Assembly: GCA_900544075.1 (NCBI GenBank) | Contig: UQTJ01000001.1 | Span: 62,001 to 126,000, forward strand | Direction of reading: 5' to 3' | Length of the DNA stretch: 64,000 nt | Source of the DNA: an uncultured Bacteroides sp. | Lineage (GTDB): Bacteria > Bacteroidota > Bacteroidia > Bacteroidales > Bacteroidaceae | Shown: positions 9,971 through 18,628 of the stretch, one piece after another | Layout of the letters: each line of letters begins with the position of its first letter | Numbering within the stretch: the stretch's first letter is position 1 | Program-made: the position numbers and the translations under genes | The notes under the pieces: model-generated | Database searches by the model: none | Told to the model about the DNA's origin: nothing | What the model saw: only the letters and a program-made list of their open reading frames with translations

Positions 9971-11449
9971 TTAAGGAATATATTCAAAATTTTCCCTACT
10001 AAGATTAACCTTAAATCCATCTGTGATATTCGCTCCACGCTCACGTACTATGGAAATCTTTTGGCCAAGATCTGTAAAATCCATAATAGGATATACAAAT
10101 ATCGCTATATCTTTGTCTGTGCTAAATTTCACCTGACTAATTGAAAAAGTAAGCGGTAAATCATTTATACTATTAACCTTTGTATCCGATTTATAAAGGC
10201 CCTCAAAATCCCCAAGTCCGCTATTAATTGCATCTTTTAACTTTTCCGCATCATTCAACACATATACATAAGCACCGTCAAAGCCAAAATTACATTGAGT
10301 AAACTCATTTAGAGTGACTTCTATGCTCACAGTCTTCTCTATACCTCCGCCACCACCGACAGGTTCATACGGATACTCGATGTTAACGGGATATGTAGCA
10401 TCAGTGGAATTTACAGTCACGTCAGCATCATGATAACTGTCATAATAACCGGAATTCCATTTCGGAATATACACCTTGTATTCTTTCTCTCCTTCAGTAC
10501 AGAATACTTCGAATACGACTTGACCGCTTACTATTGTCTTTTTCTCCACATACACGCCTTCCTCGGGGCGGCCTTTCTCTTTCTCGACAATTTCTTTTAT
10601 CTCTGGCCATTTTTCAGACTCTATCAAATATGCTTCATGGTCATTAAGAGGCTCTTTTCCTCTTATAGCAGTCACCACAATCTGTTTCTTTTCTTCTTTC
10701 TTGAAAGTGAAGTTTACCTCCGTCAAATCGTAATTTATGTCCTGTAGCGCATACTCCAGATAAGGCACACCTTCTTCCGGGCTTACCAGAAAGACAGAAT
10801 AGCTTTTGACGAACGACGGAGTGTTAATCACGAATTCCACTTGTGCTTCCTCCGAAGCGCATTTTTCCTCATAAGTTCCTTCGTCGATATCCCCTCCGGC
10901 CAGAATGGAAGCAATAAATGGCTCACGGTTCTCTTTCAGCACCAAATACAAGTCTTTTCCCACATATTCGGCAGGCACCGTACCGCTGATGACAGTCTGC
11001 TTGATAGGGTCGGTGTCAGCGGCCCCACAATCGATGGTCTTTTCTACCCTGCCGAAAGTGACAAAATATTCCAACTGGCTTGTCCTGTTAGTGACGGGAG
11101 TAAACAAATCTCCCTCTTCCTTAAAAACGTTGACATAAATGTTCGACTTGTAATAGGCGGTCAAATCGTCAAATTCCACCTTTGAAGAGGTCACAGGTTT
11201 CTGGAGCAACAAATCGGACTTCGACACGTCCTCCACTCCCCCATGTTCGTCAAAAATATTACGGTCCAGCACCCCGGCTACCAACCCTTCGGTAATCTCC
11301 AGGTTTTCCAGCGTGACGGTAAGGGAAGATTTCTCCCTGTCCACGTCTTCTTTTTCCGGTACAAAAACACCATTCACCACATCATCCGAACATGAGTGGA
11401 AAAACATGAGCGCAAACATCGCGCCCAACAATGTTAAACGGTTTCTCAT
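9971..11449 (-). CDS. Unrecognised lipoprotein leading the second locus
   Basis: 492-residue lipoprotein, lipid cysteine at residue 20 followed by S-D-D, which resembles the Bacteroides surface-export signal. I do not recognise a family. The protein is beta-rich and acidic, with a Gly5 stretch at about 380 that looks like a linker between an N-terminal part and a C-terminal domain of about 110 residues. It is the first gene after the promoter at 11732-11762 and ends 20 bp before the SusC start, an unusual place for a lipoprotein in a SusC/D locus. It has no counterpart in locus 1, whose extra lipoprotein is last and is built from Ig-like domains. A surface glycan- or protein-binding role is a guess from context only. 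Confidence 0.75.
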   Translation of the reverse strand: MRNRLTLLGAMFALMFFHSCSDDVVNGVFVPEKEDVDREKSSLTVTLENLEITEGLVAGVLDRNIFDEHGGVEDVSKSDLLLQKPVTSSKVEFDDLTAYYKSNIYVNVFKEEGDLFTPVTNRTSQLEYFVTFGRVEKTIDCGAADTDPIKQTVISGTVPAEYVGKDLYLVLKENREPFIASILAGGDIDEGTYEEKCASEEAQVEFVINTPSFVKSYSVFLVSPEEGVPYLEYALQDINYDLTEVNFTFKKEEKKQIVVTAIRGKEPLNDHEAYLIESEKWPEIKEIVEKEKGRPEEGVYVEKKTIVSGQVVFEVFCTEGEKEYKVYIPKWNSGYYDSYHDADVTVNSTDATYPVNIEYPYEPVGGGGGIEKTVSIEVTLNEFTQCNFGFDGAYVYVLNDAEKLKDAINSGLGDFEGLYKSDTKVNSINDLPLTFSISQVKFSTDKDIAIFVYPIMDFTDLGQKISIVRERGANITDGFKVNLSRENFEYIP

Positions 11450-12110
11450 AAAGAAAATTTTAAGATTAATAAAAAAAATAACAAAAGAACAAAATGTAAA
11501 TTATTGATACACAATCAATAAGAAATACAAGTTAAAAAATAAATGGATTAATAGTTTAGTTTAAATTAAAAAGTCCTTATCAGCATCTGCTTTCAAAAAG
11601 AAAGTACATGCACAAACAGAGAGTATAAGCACACATTCATTTATATCAAAATTCTAAATGACGGCTAGTATTTTTCATCGATAAATAATCATAAAATTTT
11701 AAGTTTAAATTAGTCAGTCGTCTTGTTTGCGCAAATGTATTTAGAGAAAAAAAAAAAAACAAGAAAATTATTATAAAACTAAACCATATAAACTTTAGTT
11801 AACAATCGGCCACTAAAACGAATAAATAATGAATAAATATTAACAAATACATTCCGGCAACTGGCAATACTTCTTTCCTCGGAACTGGTAGCTCCCCCAA
11901 GCAGCAAACGCAAACGAGACCAAGAATATTTTTATAAATAGACAAAGTTGCATTCATGCCGTGTAAAAAAGTTTTCAGTCCTTATATAAACATGCAAACT
12001 TCCCGTTATTTTCTTTATTCATAGACAAAGGTTCTGTTTATAGATTATGAACGGACGAAACAAGTTTTCCTCGGGCACGTGAATGAAGTTTCTGAAAGAC
12101 AGAGGAACGC
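11450..12110. other. Long non-coding spacer between the two loci
   Basis: About 660 bp, AT-rich, with no credible reading frame. It contains the minus-strand promoter of locus 2 (11732-11762), leaving a leader of about 275 nt before the first start codon. To its right it is bounded by the terminator of locus 1. Nothing else was recognised; the leader is long enough to carry regulatory RNA structure but I could not define one. Confidence 0.6.
11732..11762 (-). promoter_or_regulatory. Bacteroides-type promoter of locus 2 with a T13 spacer tract
   Basis: On the minus strand a -7 box TACATTTG (11739-11732) is preceded, after exactly 20 nt, by CTTG at the -33 position (11763-11760). This matches the TTTG-N19-21-TAnnTTTG promoter of Bacteroides. 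Thirteen of the 20 spacer bases (11747-11759) are an uninterrupted T tract, so slippage there would change the spacing between the two boxes. Confidence 0.7.
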
Positions 12111-12112
12111 AT

Positions 12113-12158
12113 AAAAAACGAGAGGCCATCAGCCCGACGTACAGCTAATAGCCCCTCG
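12113..12158 (-). terminator. Rho-independent terminator of locus 1
   Basis: Read on the minus strand, an imperfect 15-bp stem (12158-12144 with 12133-12119, closed by CGAG/CTCG and with several G-U pairs) encloses a 10-nt loop and is followed by six T (12118-12113). It lies 20 bp after the stop of the Ig-like lipoprotein gene, so it should end the operon that starts at the ECF sigma factor or SusC. Confidence 0.75.
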
Positions 12159-12177
12159 CTTATTATAAAACTTCAAA

Positions 12178-13227
12178 TCAAATTGGAAGTATCATATATC
12201 CTTTTACCATCTCTTCTCCAATTTGAACATAAAAAACTGCCCATAGTTTGTCCGCATCTTTTTTTATAACTTTGAATTTACAATCTTTCGCTCCTTTATA
12301 TTTGTTATTATCTCCATATTCATAATCTTCTTTTATGTACAAGAAACCTGTCTCTTCTTTATCAACTTCATAATTTATATCACTTTTGAAAGCTACCGTC
12401 AAAGCATTATCTACACTCCCTCGAGGATACACACCTGTATGCTTTAATCCTATATCACCCATATTTACTTCTGATTTAAGATCTCTATTTATGGCAACAC
12501 GACTAGCTCCTTTTTTTACAAAATCATTATCTGGCCACAAAACACATTGTTTATCCGTCTTTGCCATTATCTCTTCAAGCTCAGCCTGACTGAATGCGGA
12601 ATTGTTGACAGTCACTTTTACCGGCAGCGTAAGTGTCAATCCATGCGAATCGGTTATCGTAATCTGCGTTTCACCTTCCTGCGAAGAGCTTACTCTTATC
12701 TTGGAAGGCTCCGTTCCATCTACAGCAACGGTCGCAATATCGCTGTTTGCAGAAGAGACCTCATATCCCCCGTTGCCTTCCGTCACTGTAATGATTTTCT
12801 CCGAAGGCTTGCCGAACGGCAGTTCTATGCTGACCTCTGCTACATCCGCTACAAGATTGTCCGTAAGATAAACATCCACCTTTACACTCTTGAAACCTCC
12901 ATTGCTATCGGAAAGTATTATATCGGTCTTGCCCTGAGCCAGACTTTTTACAGTCACTATATTTCCTTCAATAGCGGCCTCAGCCACAGTCTTGTCAAGA
13001 ACTGAGAGCCTGTAATCGCCCGCCCCGGCGGTAATCTCGAATGTTTTGGTCTGACCTTTTATTATGTCAATCTTTTCCGAGCTGACAGTTATTCCCGACT
13101 TATCGTCCGAAACCTCCACCAGCTCATCGTTTTCTTCCGGATAAAGCGGAGCATCGTCGTCATCGCAAGAATACAAGCCTGCCGACAAGACAAGCGCCAA
13201 GCTGATATATAAGTATTTCTTTTTCAT
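12178..13227 (-). CDS. Ig-like (Big_2-type) lipoprotein ending locus 1
   Basis: 349-residue lipoprotein; the lipid cysteine at 21 is followed by four Asp, a strong surface-export-like signal. Two Ig-like repeats follow. The first (about 48-125) runs from SEKIDIIKGQTKTFEI to the SLAQGKTDIILSDSNGGFKSVKV strand pair. The second (about 130-210) has EGETQITITDSHG. The C-terminal 130 residues are a separate beta-rich domain that I do not recognise. It resembles surface glycan-binding proteins, where Ig-like spacers hold a C-terminal binding domain away from the membrane. Last gene of the locus 1 operon, 37 bp after the GH18 gene and just before a terminator. Confidence 0.78.
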   Translation of the reverse strand: MKKKYLYISLALVLSAGLYSCDDDDAPLYPEENDELVEVSDDKSGITVSSEKIDIIKGQTKTFEITAGAGDYRLSVLDKTVAEAAIEGNIVTVKSLAQGKTDIILSDSNGGFKSVKVDVYLTDNLVADVAEVSIELPFGKPSEKIITVTEGNGGYEVSSANSDIATVAVDGTEPSKIRVSSSQEGETQITITDSHGLTLTLPVKVTVNNSAFSQAELEEIMAKTDKQCVLWPDNDFVKKGASRVAINRDLKSEVNMGDIGLKHTGVYPRGSVDNALTVAFKSDINYEVDKEETGFLYIKEDYEYGDNNKYKGAKDCKFKVIKKDADKLWAVFYVQIGEEMVKGYMILPI

Positions 13228-13264
13228 TTTTATCTGTTTTATACATTTTTATCAATAATATTTA

Positions 13265-14746
13265 TTATTTATGGTCTGGCAAGTATGGCTTTTCATCATA
13301 TACCAATTCATCATTGTAAAAGATTCTAGCCATCCTTTTCAATTCTTCCAGCTGTGTACTGCCTGAAGGATCCTTCCTACCATTCTTATATGGCGTATCA
13401 AATGAATCCCTGAACGGATCCATGGCGAAAATGAAGTGGCAGTTTCCCCTATCCTTTACGCCCTTTAAATCTTCATCAGTTCTCCACCACCCTTTTGCGA
13501 ACTGGCTTGAACGCCATCCATACTTGCTCTGCGGCATTCCCGGAAAATCACGTTCAAACTTAATCATATAGGTAGACTGATAATCCTCCATTACATAGTC
13601 TATGTAATCATTTATTGTCATACCATCAATAGTACATCCGGCTGAACTCATATCCATAAATTCACCCATGGCATAAACAATGTTCACCTTGTCAGGCATT
13701 GCACGCTTGATTTCATAAACCAGACGCGCTCCTGCTTCCACAGACTTATTCGCATAAAATCCAGGAGGTGTAGGAGTTGCGGGAGCATCGTACTCGTCAT
13801 CATAGAATATTCCGTCGAGTTCGTAAGTTTCGCATATGTTTTTAATATACTTTGCAAAAACCTCAGCCGTTTCCGGCAGCATATTACATACGCTGGCATG
13901 TGTATGATGCGCCATTATGCCCAATATCACCTTAATGTCTCTGTCCTGCAACGGCTTGAGATATTTTTCCCTGTTGTTCAATATATTTACAATCTGCTGG
14001 TTTACCAAGGCGTGCACGCTTCCATCTTCATCTATGATGACATTGTCGGAAAACAGCACCACATAGTCGAACAGATACTTCTTTGTATTCTTCAAGGTGA
14101 AGCACAGGTGGTTAAGAGGATTTGTGTCGTTGGTCTCAATCACGCTGAACAGTTTTACGGCATCATCACCCTTGTAGTTATCGCCAAGATTCTCAATTAT
14201 CTTTACCACAATGAGGAAAGTACTTCCTGTTTCCGCGAACTTCAAAGAGCCGGAAGCGGTTTCCGCGCGCAACGGTATGACATATGTGCTTCCCGCTTCC
14301 ATATCTTCAGTTGTAGTGAAACTTACCTTTAGCTCGCCTGATTTCTGCGAATTTTCCGGAAGCGTTACTGTATTTCCGCCCTCAAACGTCACGTTCGCTG
14401 ACGGGAATGCCAGATACTCGTTTTCAGTGTCCTGGTTATAACTGTTCAAAACCTCCTCGTCATATACCAGCTTGACATCGGATGCCGCGCCAGAAGGCTT
14501 TGTAGCTTTCACACACAGCGTCATGTCGGCAGGACGTCCCGCCTGCACTTCCAATGAAGCCGAGTTTATTTTGCCATCATTGTTTGCGATGTAGCCCATC
14601 TGGTCTTGTGATACTTCGTAATTACTCTCATCAACCGGAGCTGCATCAAATTCCGTGTCCTGGCATGAAGTAAAGACATACCCGCCGCATGAAAGCAGGA
14701 TTGCCAATAAACTTATTTTGCTGAAATTACATATTTTCATATTCAT
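13265..14746 (-). CDS. DUF1735-GH18 endo-beta-N-acetylglucosaminidase lipoprotein (locus 1)
   Basis: 493-residue lipoprotein, probable lipid cysteine at 28. Residues about 45-185 form a DUF1735-type beta-sandwich (LEVQAGRPADMTLCVKA, YVIPLRAETASG) and about 195-480 a GH18 barrel. The active-site strand is LDGIFYDDEY at 310-319, with the catalytic D316 and E318 kept. The substrate-facing loop after strand 3 reads GIMAHHTHASVCN (276-288) rather than the NHQGIGFSN pattern of the locus 2 enzyme and EndoH. The two enzymes may therefore cut different glycans. It lacks the C-terminal extension of the 586-residue enzyme. Hydrolysis of N-glycan chitobiose cores at the cell surface is the likely role. 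Confidence 0.85.
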   Translation of the reverse strand: MNMKICNFSKISLLAILLSCGGYVFTSCQDTEFDAAPVDESNYEVSQDQMGYIANNDGKINSASLEVQAGRPADMTLCVKATKPSGAASDVKLVYDEEVLNSYNQDTENEYLAFPSANVTFEGGNTVTLPENSQKSGELKVSFTTTEDMEAGSTYVIPLRAETASGSLKFAETGSTFLIVVKIIENLGDNYKGDDAVKLFSVIETNDTNPLNHLCFTLKNTKKYLFDYVVLFSDNVIIDEDGSVHALVNQQIVNILNNREKYLKPLQDRDIKVILGIMAHHTHASVCNMLPETAEVFAKYIKNICETYELDGIFYDDEYDAPATPTPPGFYANKSVEAGARLVYEIKRAMPDKVNIVYAMGEFMDMSSAGCTIDGMTINDYIDYVMEDYQSTYMIKFERDFPGMPQSKYGWRSSQFAKGWWRTDEDLKGVKDRGNCHFIFAMDPFRDSFDTPYKNGRKDPSGSTQLEELKRMARIFYNDELVYDEKPYLPDHK

Positions 14747-14767
14747 TATTTTTTAAAGTTAGACTAT

Positions 14768-15958
14768 TTACTCCGGAAGATTTACATTACTCCATTTCAA
14801 ATCATTCGATGCCGTTGCATCGTTACCGTTTGCCGTATAATCCTTAACGGTATTTCCTGCTCCGTCATTAAGTTTCCAGTATGAGACAAGTCCTTCCGAA
14901 TCTGCCGCGACACGATAGAAATGATTGGCTGAATTGATTTCCTCTTCCGTCAATACCTTGTTCCATATACGGCATTCCGCCATGGAGCCGTCCAGGTAAC
15001 GCAAATCTCCATATGAGTAGCCAATCCAGAACCCTCTTTCAGTTTCCGTTTCCTCGGCGTATCTTACACCCCAATTTACAGGCCCCGCAAAGTTCTGGAA
15101 TGCCTTCTCTGTTTTCTTATTTCCATTGATATAGACCTGCACCGTCTTCGTATCCGCATCAAACGTTACAGCAAGGTGAGTCCATACACCGGCCTTTATC
15201 TTCCAATCCGATGATGTCACATTCTCCCCGTCTGCAGCGATCTGCAACTGGTCGCTCGGTATCGTTGAATCCCCGAGACGGATAAGGAACTTGCCTTCCA
15301 CTCCCATGATAGTGGAAATCTTCGAATCCCTGTCATCAGCGAACCCATCAACCTTTATCAATGCCTCTGCCGACATCTTTGTAAGATTGTTCACCACATC
15401 AGCATTTTCCCAATCCACATACAGATTGTTATTGTTCATGTTCACCGCCCAGTTTACAAGTGAAGCTTTTTTCACCACATAATAAATATTGCGTTGGCTG
15501 TCCAATATATCCACATCTGATGAAACGATGGTAAGTGGCAACACATATACTTTGGAATAATCAAGCTGATCAAGATTAATAAAGTTTATATCAAGGCTTG
15601 AAGCAGTCACCTCGCCTGCTTTTATCACGACTGAGGGGTCATTGATTTCGTAAAACTCCGCCGGCAGAAGTTCCGCATTATCACCATTCAAGGCATTATA
15701 ACGCGCCACCAAATTACCATCCACTCCATAAGTAACCTTCACGTCACTGTTTTGGGCCTTTGCAAGATAAGTCCTTACGGTGCCTTGCTTCGTAACCTCG
15801 CCCGCTTCTATATCGACAAGTATCATTTCCACCTTGTCTGTTTCGCCTAAGTAAACACTATTGTCATAGTTCTCCACATCGTCCTTGCAAGCAGCCAGGA
15901 AAGCGGCTCCAAACAATAATGTTCCAAAGATTGTACTATTAATAAAACGTTTATTCAT
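14768..15958 (-). CDS. DUF1735-LamG lectin-like lipoprotein (locus 1)
   Basis: 396-residue lipoprotein; lipid cysteine at 24 followed by K-D-D. A DUF1735-like domain (about 35-165, with YVLPLTIVSS) precedes a LamG/concanavalin A-like domain (about 170-380, with GVWTHLAVTFDADTKTVQVY, GSMAECRIWNKVLTEEEI and LVSYWKLNDG). No active-site motif is seen. It corresponds to the 457-residue protein of locus 2 in place and architecture and probably binds glycan at the cell surface. Gene gaps are 15 bp upstream and 21 bp downstream, so it is co-transcribed with its neighbours. Confidence 0.86.
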   Translation of the reverse strand: MNKRFINSTIFGTLLFGAAFLAACKDDVENYDNSVYLGETDKVEMILVDIEAGEVTKQGTVRTYLAKAQNSDVKVTYGVDGNLVARYNALNGDNAELLPAEFYEINDPSVVIKAGEVTASSLDINFINLDQLDYSKVYVLPLTIVSSDVDILDSQRNIYYVVKKASLVNWAVNMNNNNLYVDWENADVVNNLTKMSAEALIKVDGFADDRDSKISTIMGVEGKFLIRLGDSTIPSDQLQIAADGENVTSSDWKIKAGVWTHLAVTFDADTKTVQVYINGNKKTEKAFQNFAGPVNWGVRYAEETETERGFWIGYSYGDLRYLDGSMAECRIWNKVLTEEEINSANHFYRVAADSEGLVSYWKLNDGAGNTVKDYTANGNDATASNDLKWSNVNLPE

Positions 15959-15973
15959 AATTGTTCTCCGATT

Positions 15974-16963
15974 TTATTTAACAGAAGGATTTAAGATTGA
16001 TATCATTTCTCTAACATTCTCATAATTTCTTCCTGAGGCATGATAATCTGTTGACAAATTATACACGCCCACAGCCACTAAGTCATTTCCGCTATGCTGC
16101 ATAGCCGCCCACTCCGCAAAAGATTGCAACGTGAGTCCATCATTTTCAACATCGGCAAGGGCGCCATATTTGGCCGCATAAGAATCAAGACAACTCTCAT
16201 TAAAGATATAGGACAATTCATTGACGCTCACCGCTTCTTCGCTTGAGATGAATATCGCGCTGCACTTATCCAATATGAAACTTCCGTCAACAAGGTTCTC
16301 AGGCCTTCCATGGAAAGCCAACAACTTTTCCGGATTGCGTTCTTTCCAATCATTTATCACGTTAATGAAATTGTTCTCATTCTCTTTATACTCTTTCTTC
16401 TCCTCTTCTGTCATGTATATTGACACCTGCCCCTGATAGTCAATGCAGATGCCGTCATAATTGTACTTTTTTACCAAAGAGAGTGAATAAGACAAGGTGT
16501 CGGTCAGATACTGGTGGAAATCGATTGTCACCGGTTCTTCTTCCGTGGCATCTTCCACCATGGCGTCATAGGTACTCTTGATGGCCTCGAAATCGATATT
16601 GAATATTACCTTCATACCTTTCTCGCCACGTATCTGCTCTATCTCGGCCGCCTCCGACTTTACCAGCTTATCCGGATACATCAGCGACACCACATCAATG
16701 CTGTCAGGTATATCCGTAAGATGATTGGCTCTCGAATACGACTGTTTCACACTGTTGTCAAACCAGGCATACACCAGTTTATGGTCTGTATTGCGATATT
16801 CTCGCAAATTCGCCAGATATTCAGCATACAGTTCCGGATTCTGGTCTTCGATATTAGTTTCGTTTACCTTAAACGCTTCGCTTTCGGTCCAATCACTGCA
16901 AGCGGAAAACACTGTTCCACCTGCAATGGCAGCACCTATTATTATTTTTGAAATAGATTTCAT
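15974..16963 (-). CDS. GH18-like lipoprotein with Glu-to-Gln at the catalytic site (locus 1)
   Basis: 329-residue lipoprotein (lipid cysteine 22) with a GH18-like barrel. Recognisable strands are KLVYAWFDN (62-70), KGMKVIFNIDFEA (115-127) and the active-site strand YDGICIDYQG at 169-178. The catalytic Asp position (D175) is kept, but the acid/base Glu is Gln177, so normal hydrolysis should be abolished. GH18 lectin-like pseudo-enzymes with this kind of change keep carbohydrate binding. It sits directly after SusD, as the more degenerate homologue does in locus 2, and is probably a surface glycan-binding protein rather than an enzyme. Confidence 0.82.
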   Translation of the reverse strand: MKSISKIIIGAAIAGGTVFSACSDWTESEAFKVNETNIEDQNPELYAEYLANLREYRNTDHKLVYAWFDNSVKQSYSRANHLTDIPDSIDVVSLMYPDKLVKSEAAEIEQIRGEKGMKVIFNIDFEAIKSTYDAMVEDATEEEPVTIDFHQYLTDTLSYSLSLVKKYNYDGICIDYQGQVSIYMTEEEKKEYKENENNFINVINDWKERNPEKLLAFHGRPENLVDGSFILDKCSAIFISSEEAVSVNELSYIFNESCLDSYAAKYGALADVENDGLTLQSFAEWAAMQHSGNDLVAVGVYNLSTDYHASGRNYENVREMISILNPSVK

Positions 16964-16990
16964 ATTATAAATGTTTTTTTGAGTGTAAGA

Positions 16991-18616
16991 TTAGTTTTTA
17001 GGTTTGCAATCCCACCAAATAAATGTTCCCATCTCGTCAGCACCTTTCAAATATTCCGACACCGCCTCCAACACGTTATTCTTATTGCTCACATATTCAT
17101 CTGCCGGATAAGGCATACGGCGTGCACCGAGTTCAGAATCAACTTTTCCGCCGCTCTTGTTTCCCTCAGCCGTAGCTGGTATCAGTTTTGGATAGCCCGT
17201 GCGGCGATAGTCAGCCCATGCCTCGTTCCCGAGTGTCCAGTTGGCTATCCATTTCTGTATAATGATGCGTTCCTGTTTTTCCTCTTGCGCCGCTCCGTCA
17301 TTCCACTTGACGGTTATTTCAGACAGTCTTTCCGAATACGAGTTCACACTTTCAGGGTCGTTATATGTTTGTGGCGTACTATAACCATCCTCGAGATAAT
17401 ATCCCAAATCAGCTCCCCACTGTTCAAATGATTTTCTTATGCCCTCTTCATACAAGTCCTTCGCCGTCATCGTTTCATGCGGATTTGTAAAACCATGTAC
17501 AGCAACGGCCTCAGCTCTCAAGAAATATGTTTCAGCCGCATTCATCCATATTACCGGATCAGATTCCGCAACATTTATTCCGGAATACTTACGCGCGTTT
17601 TTCCCCAAAGTGCTGAGCTCTATGCCTCTACGTACTCCGACATATTCAGGATAGCCATATTCAGACTTGACAAAATACTTTTCACGGCGATTGTCGTTAT
17701 AGCCATTCATATAACATATTATGTCTGCCGCCGCATGGCTGTCACCACCTGTAAGTGAACCTTCGGCCGAATTGTAACGTGACGCTACATATATCGGATT
17801 TGAGCTGCTTTTGAAATAATCCCACATCGCATTCTGGTCGTTTTGTTCCATGATGCCTCCGTTAACAGGATCCATGGCCTCTACGAACCTGGCCTGAGCC
17901 TTTTCCTTATCAGCATATACAATTCGCATGGCTAGACGCATCTTAAGGGAATTGGCGAACCTTATCCATTTTTTCACATCTCCCTTGTAAACATAATCAG
18001 CCGAAGAAGGGATAGTGTAATCCGGATTATCCACAAGTTTCGCGTTAAGAGCATTTACAGAATTTGTCAATTCCTCAAAAAATTTGTCATAGACTTTATC
18101 TTGCGGATCGTATGGTGTTTCTATCTTTCCGTCCTTACCTATCTGGGAATACGGTATCGGACCATACGTATCCGTCACACGGCTCATGGCCGCCACCTTT
18201 ATAATATTTGCCACCATTAAAGGCATGTCATCGCCTGATTCTTCACACAGTTTTTCAACCACCGTAAGATTAGTATATAAAACCGGTATAATCCTATCCG
18301 ATTTCAGGAACACGTTAGTCCAGTTGTCCGTAGGGTTATAGTTAGAAATCGTATTATCCCATCCGCTTACCTTGGAATCGGCATAATATCCTCCCATCGG
18401 ACCTCCCAAAAGGCAATCGGTGAACTGTGCCGTATTTACATCCGGAGAAACAACACACCCTGCAATATTACTCATGGCCGAACTCAAACCATATCCGTCA
18501 GGAGTGAGGTCGCCCGGCTGGTAAGGATTAGAGTTTATCTCAAGATAGTCGCCCGTACACGAAACAAAGGCGACTGTCGTCATTCCTAAAATTATACTGT
18601 TTATCAAACTTTTCAT
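16991..18616 (-). CDS. SusD-like outer-membrane lipoprotein (locus 1)
   Basis: 541-residue SusD/RagB-type lipoprotein, lipid cysteine at 20 (FVSC), followed by the EINSNPYQPGD segment of this family branch. Shared landmarks with the locus 2 SusD include MSRVTDTYGPIPYSQIG, KKWIRFANSLKMRLAMRI, DPVIWMNAAETYFLRAEA and a closing ADYRRTGYPKLIPA. It caps the 1135-residue SusC and binds the substrate outside the cell. The SusC stop is 12 bp upstream of this start. Confidence 0.94.
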   Translation of the reverse strand: MKSLINSIILGMTTVAFVSCTGDYLEINSNPYQPGDLTPDGYGLSSAMSNIAGCVVSPDVNTAQFTDCLLGGPMGGYYADSKVSGWDNTISNYNPTDNWTNVFLKSDRIIPVLYTNLTVVEKLCEESGDDMPLMVANIIKVAAMSRVTDTYGPIPYSQIGKDGKIETPYDPQDKVYDKFFEELTNSVNALNAKLVDNPDYTIPSSADYVYKGDVKKWIRFANSLKMRLAMRIVYADKEKAQARFVEAMDPVNGGIMEQNDQNAMWDYFKSSSNPIYVASRYNSAEGSLTGGDSHAAADIICYMNGYNDNRREKYFVKSEYGYPEYVGVRRGIELSTLGKNARKYSGINVAESDPVIWMNAAETYFLRAEAVAVHGFTNPHETMTAKDLYEEGIRKSFEQWGADLGYYLEDGYSTPQTYNDPESVNSYSERLSEITVKWNDGAAQEEKQERIIIQKWIANWTLGNEAWADYRRTGYPKLIPATAEGNKSGGKVDSELGARRMPYPADEYVSNKNNVLEAVSEYLKGADEMGTFIWWDCKPKN

Positions 18617-18628
18617 GATTTTCTTATT

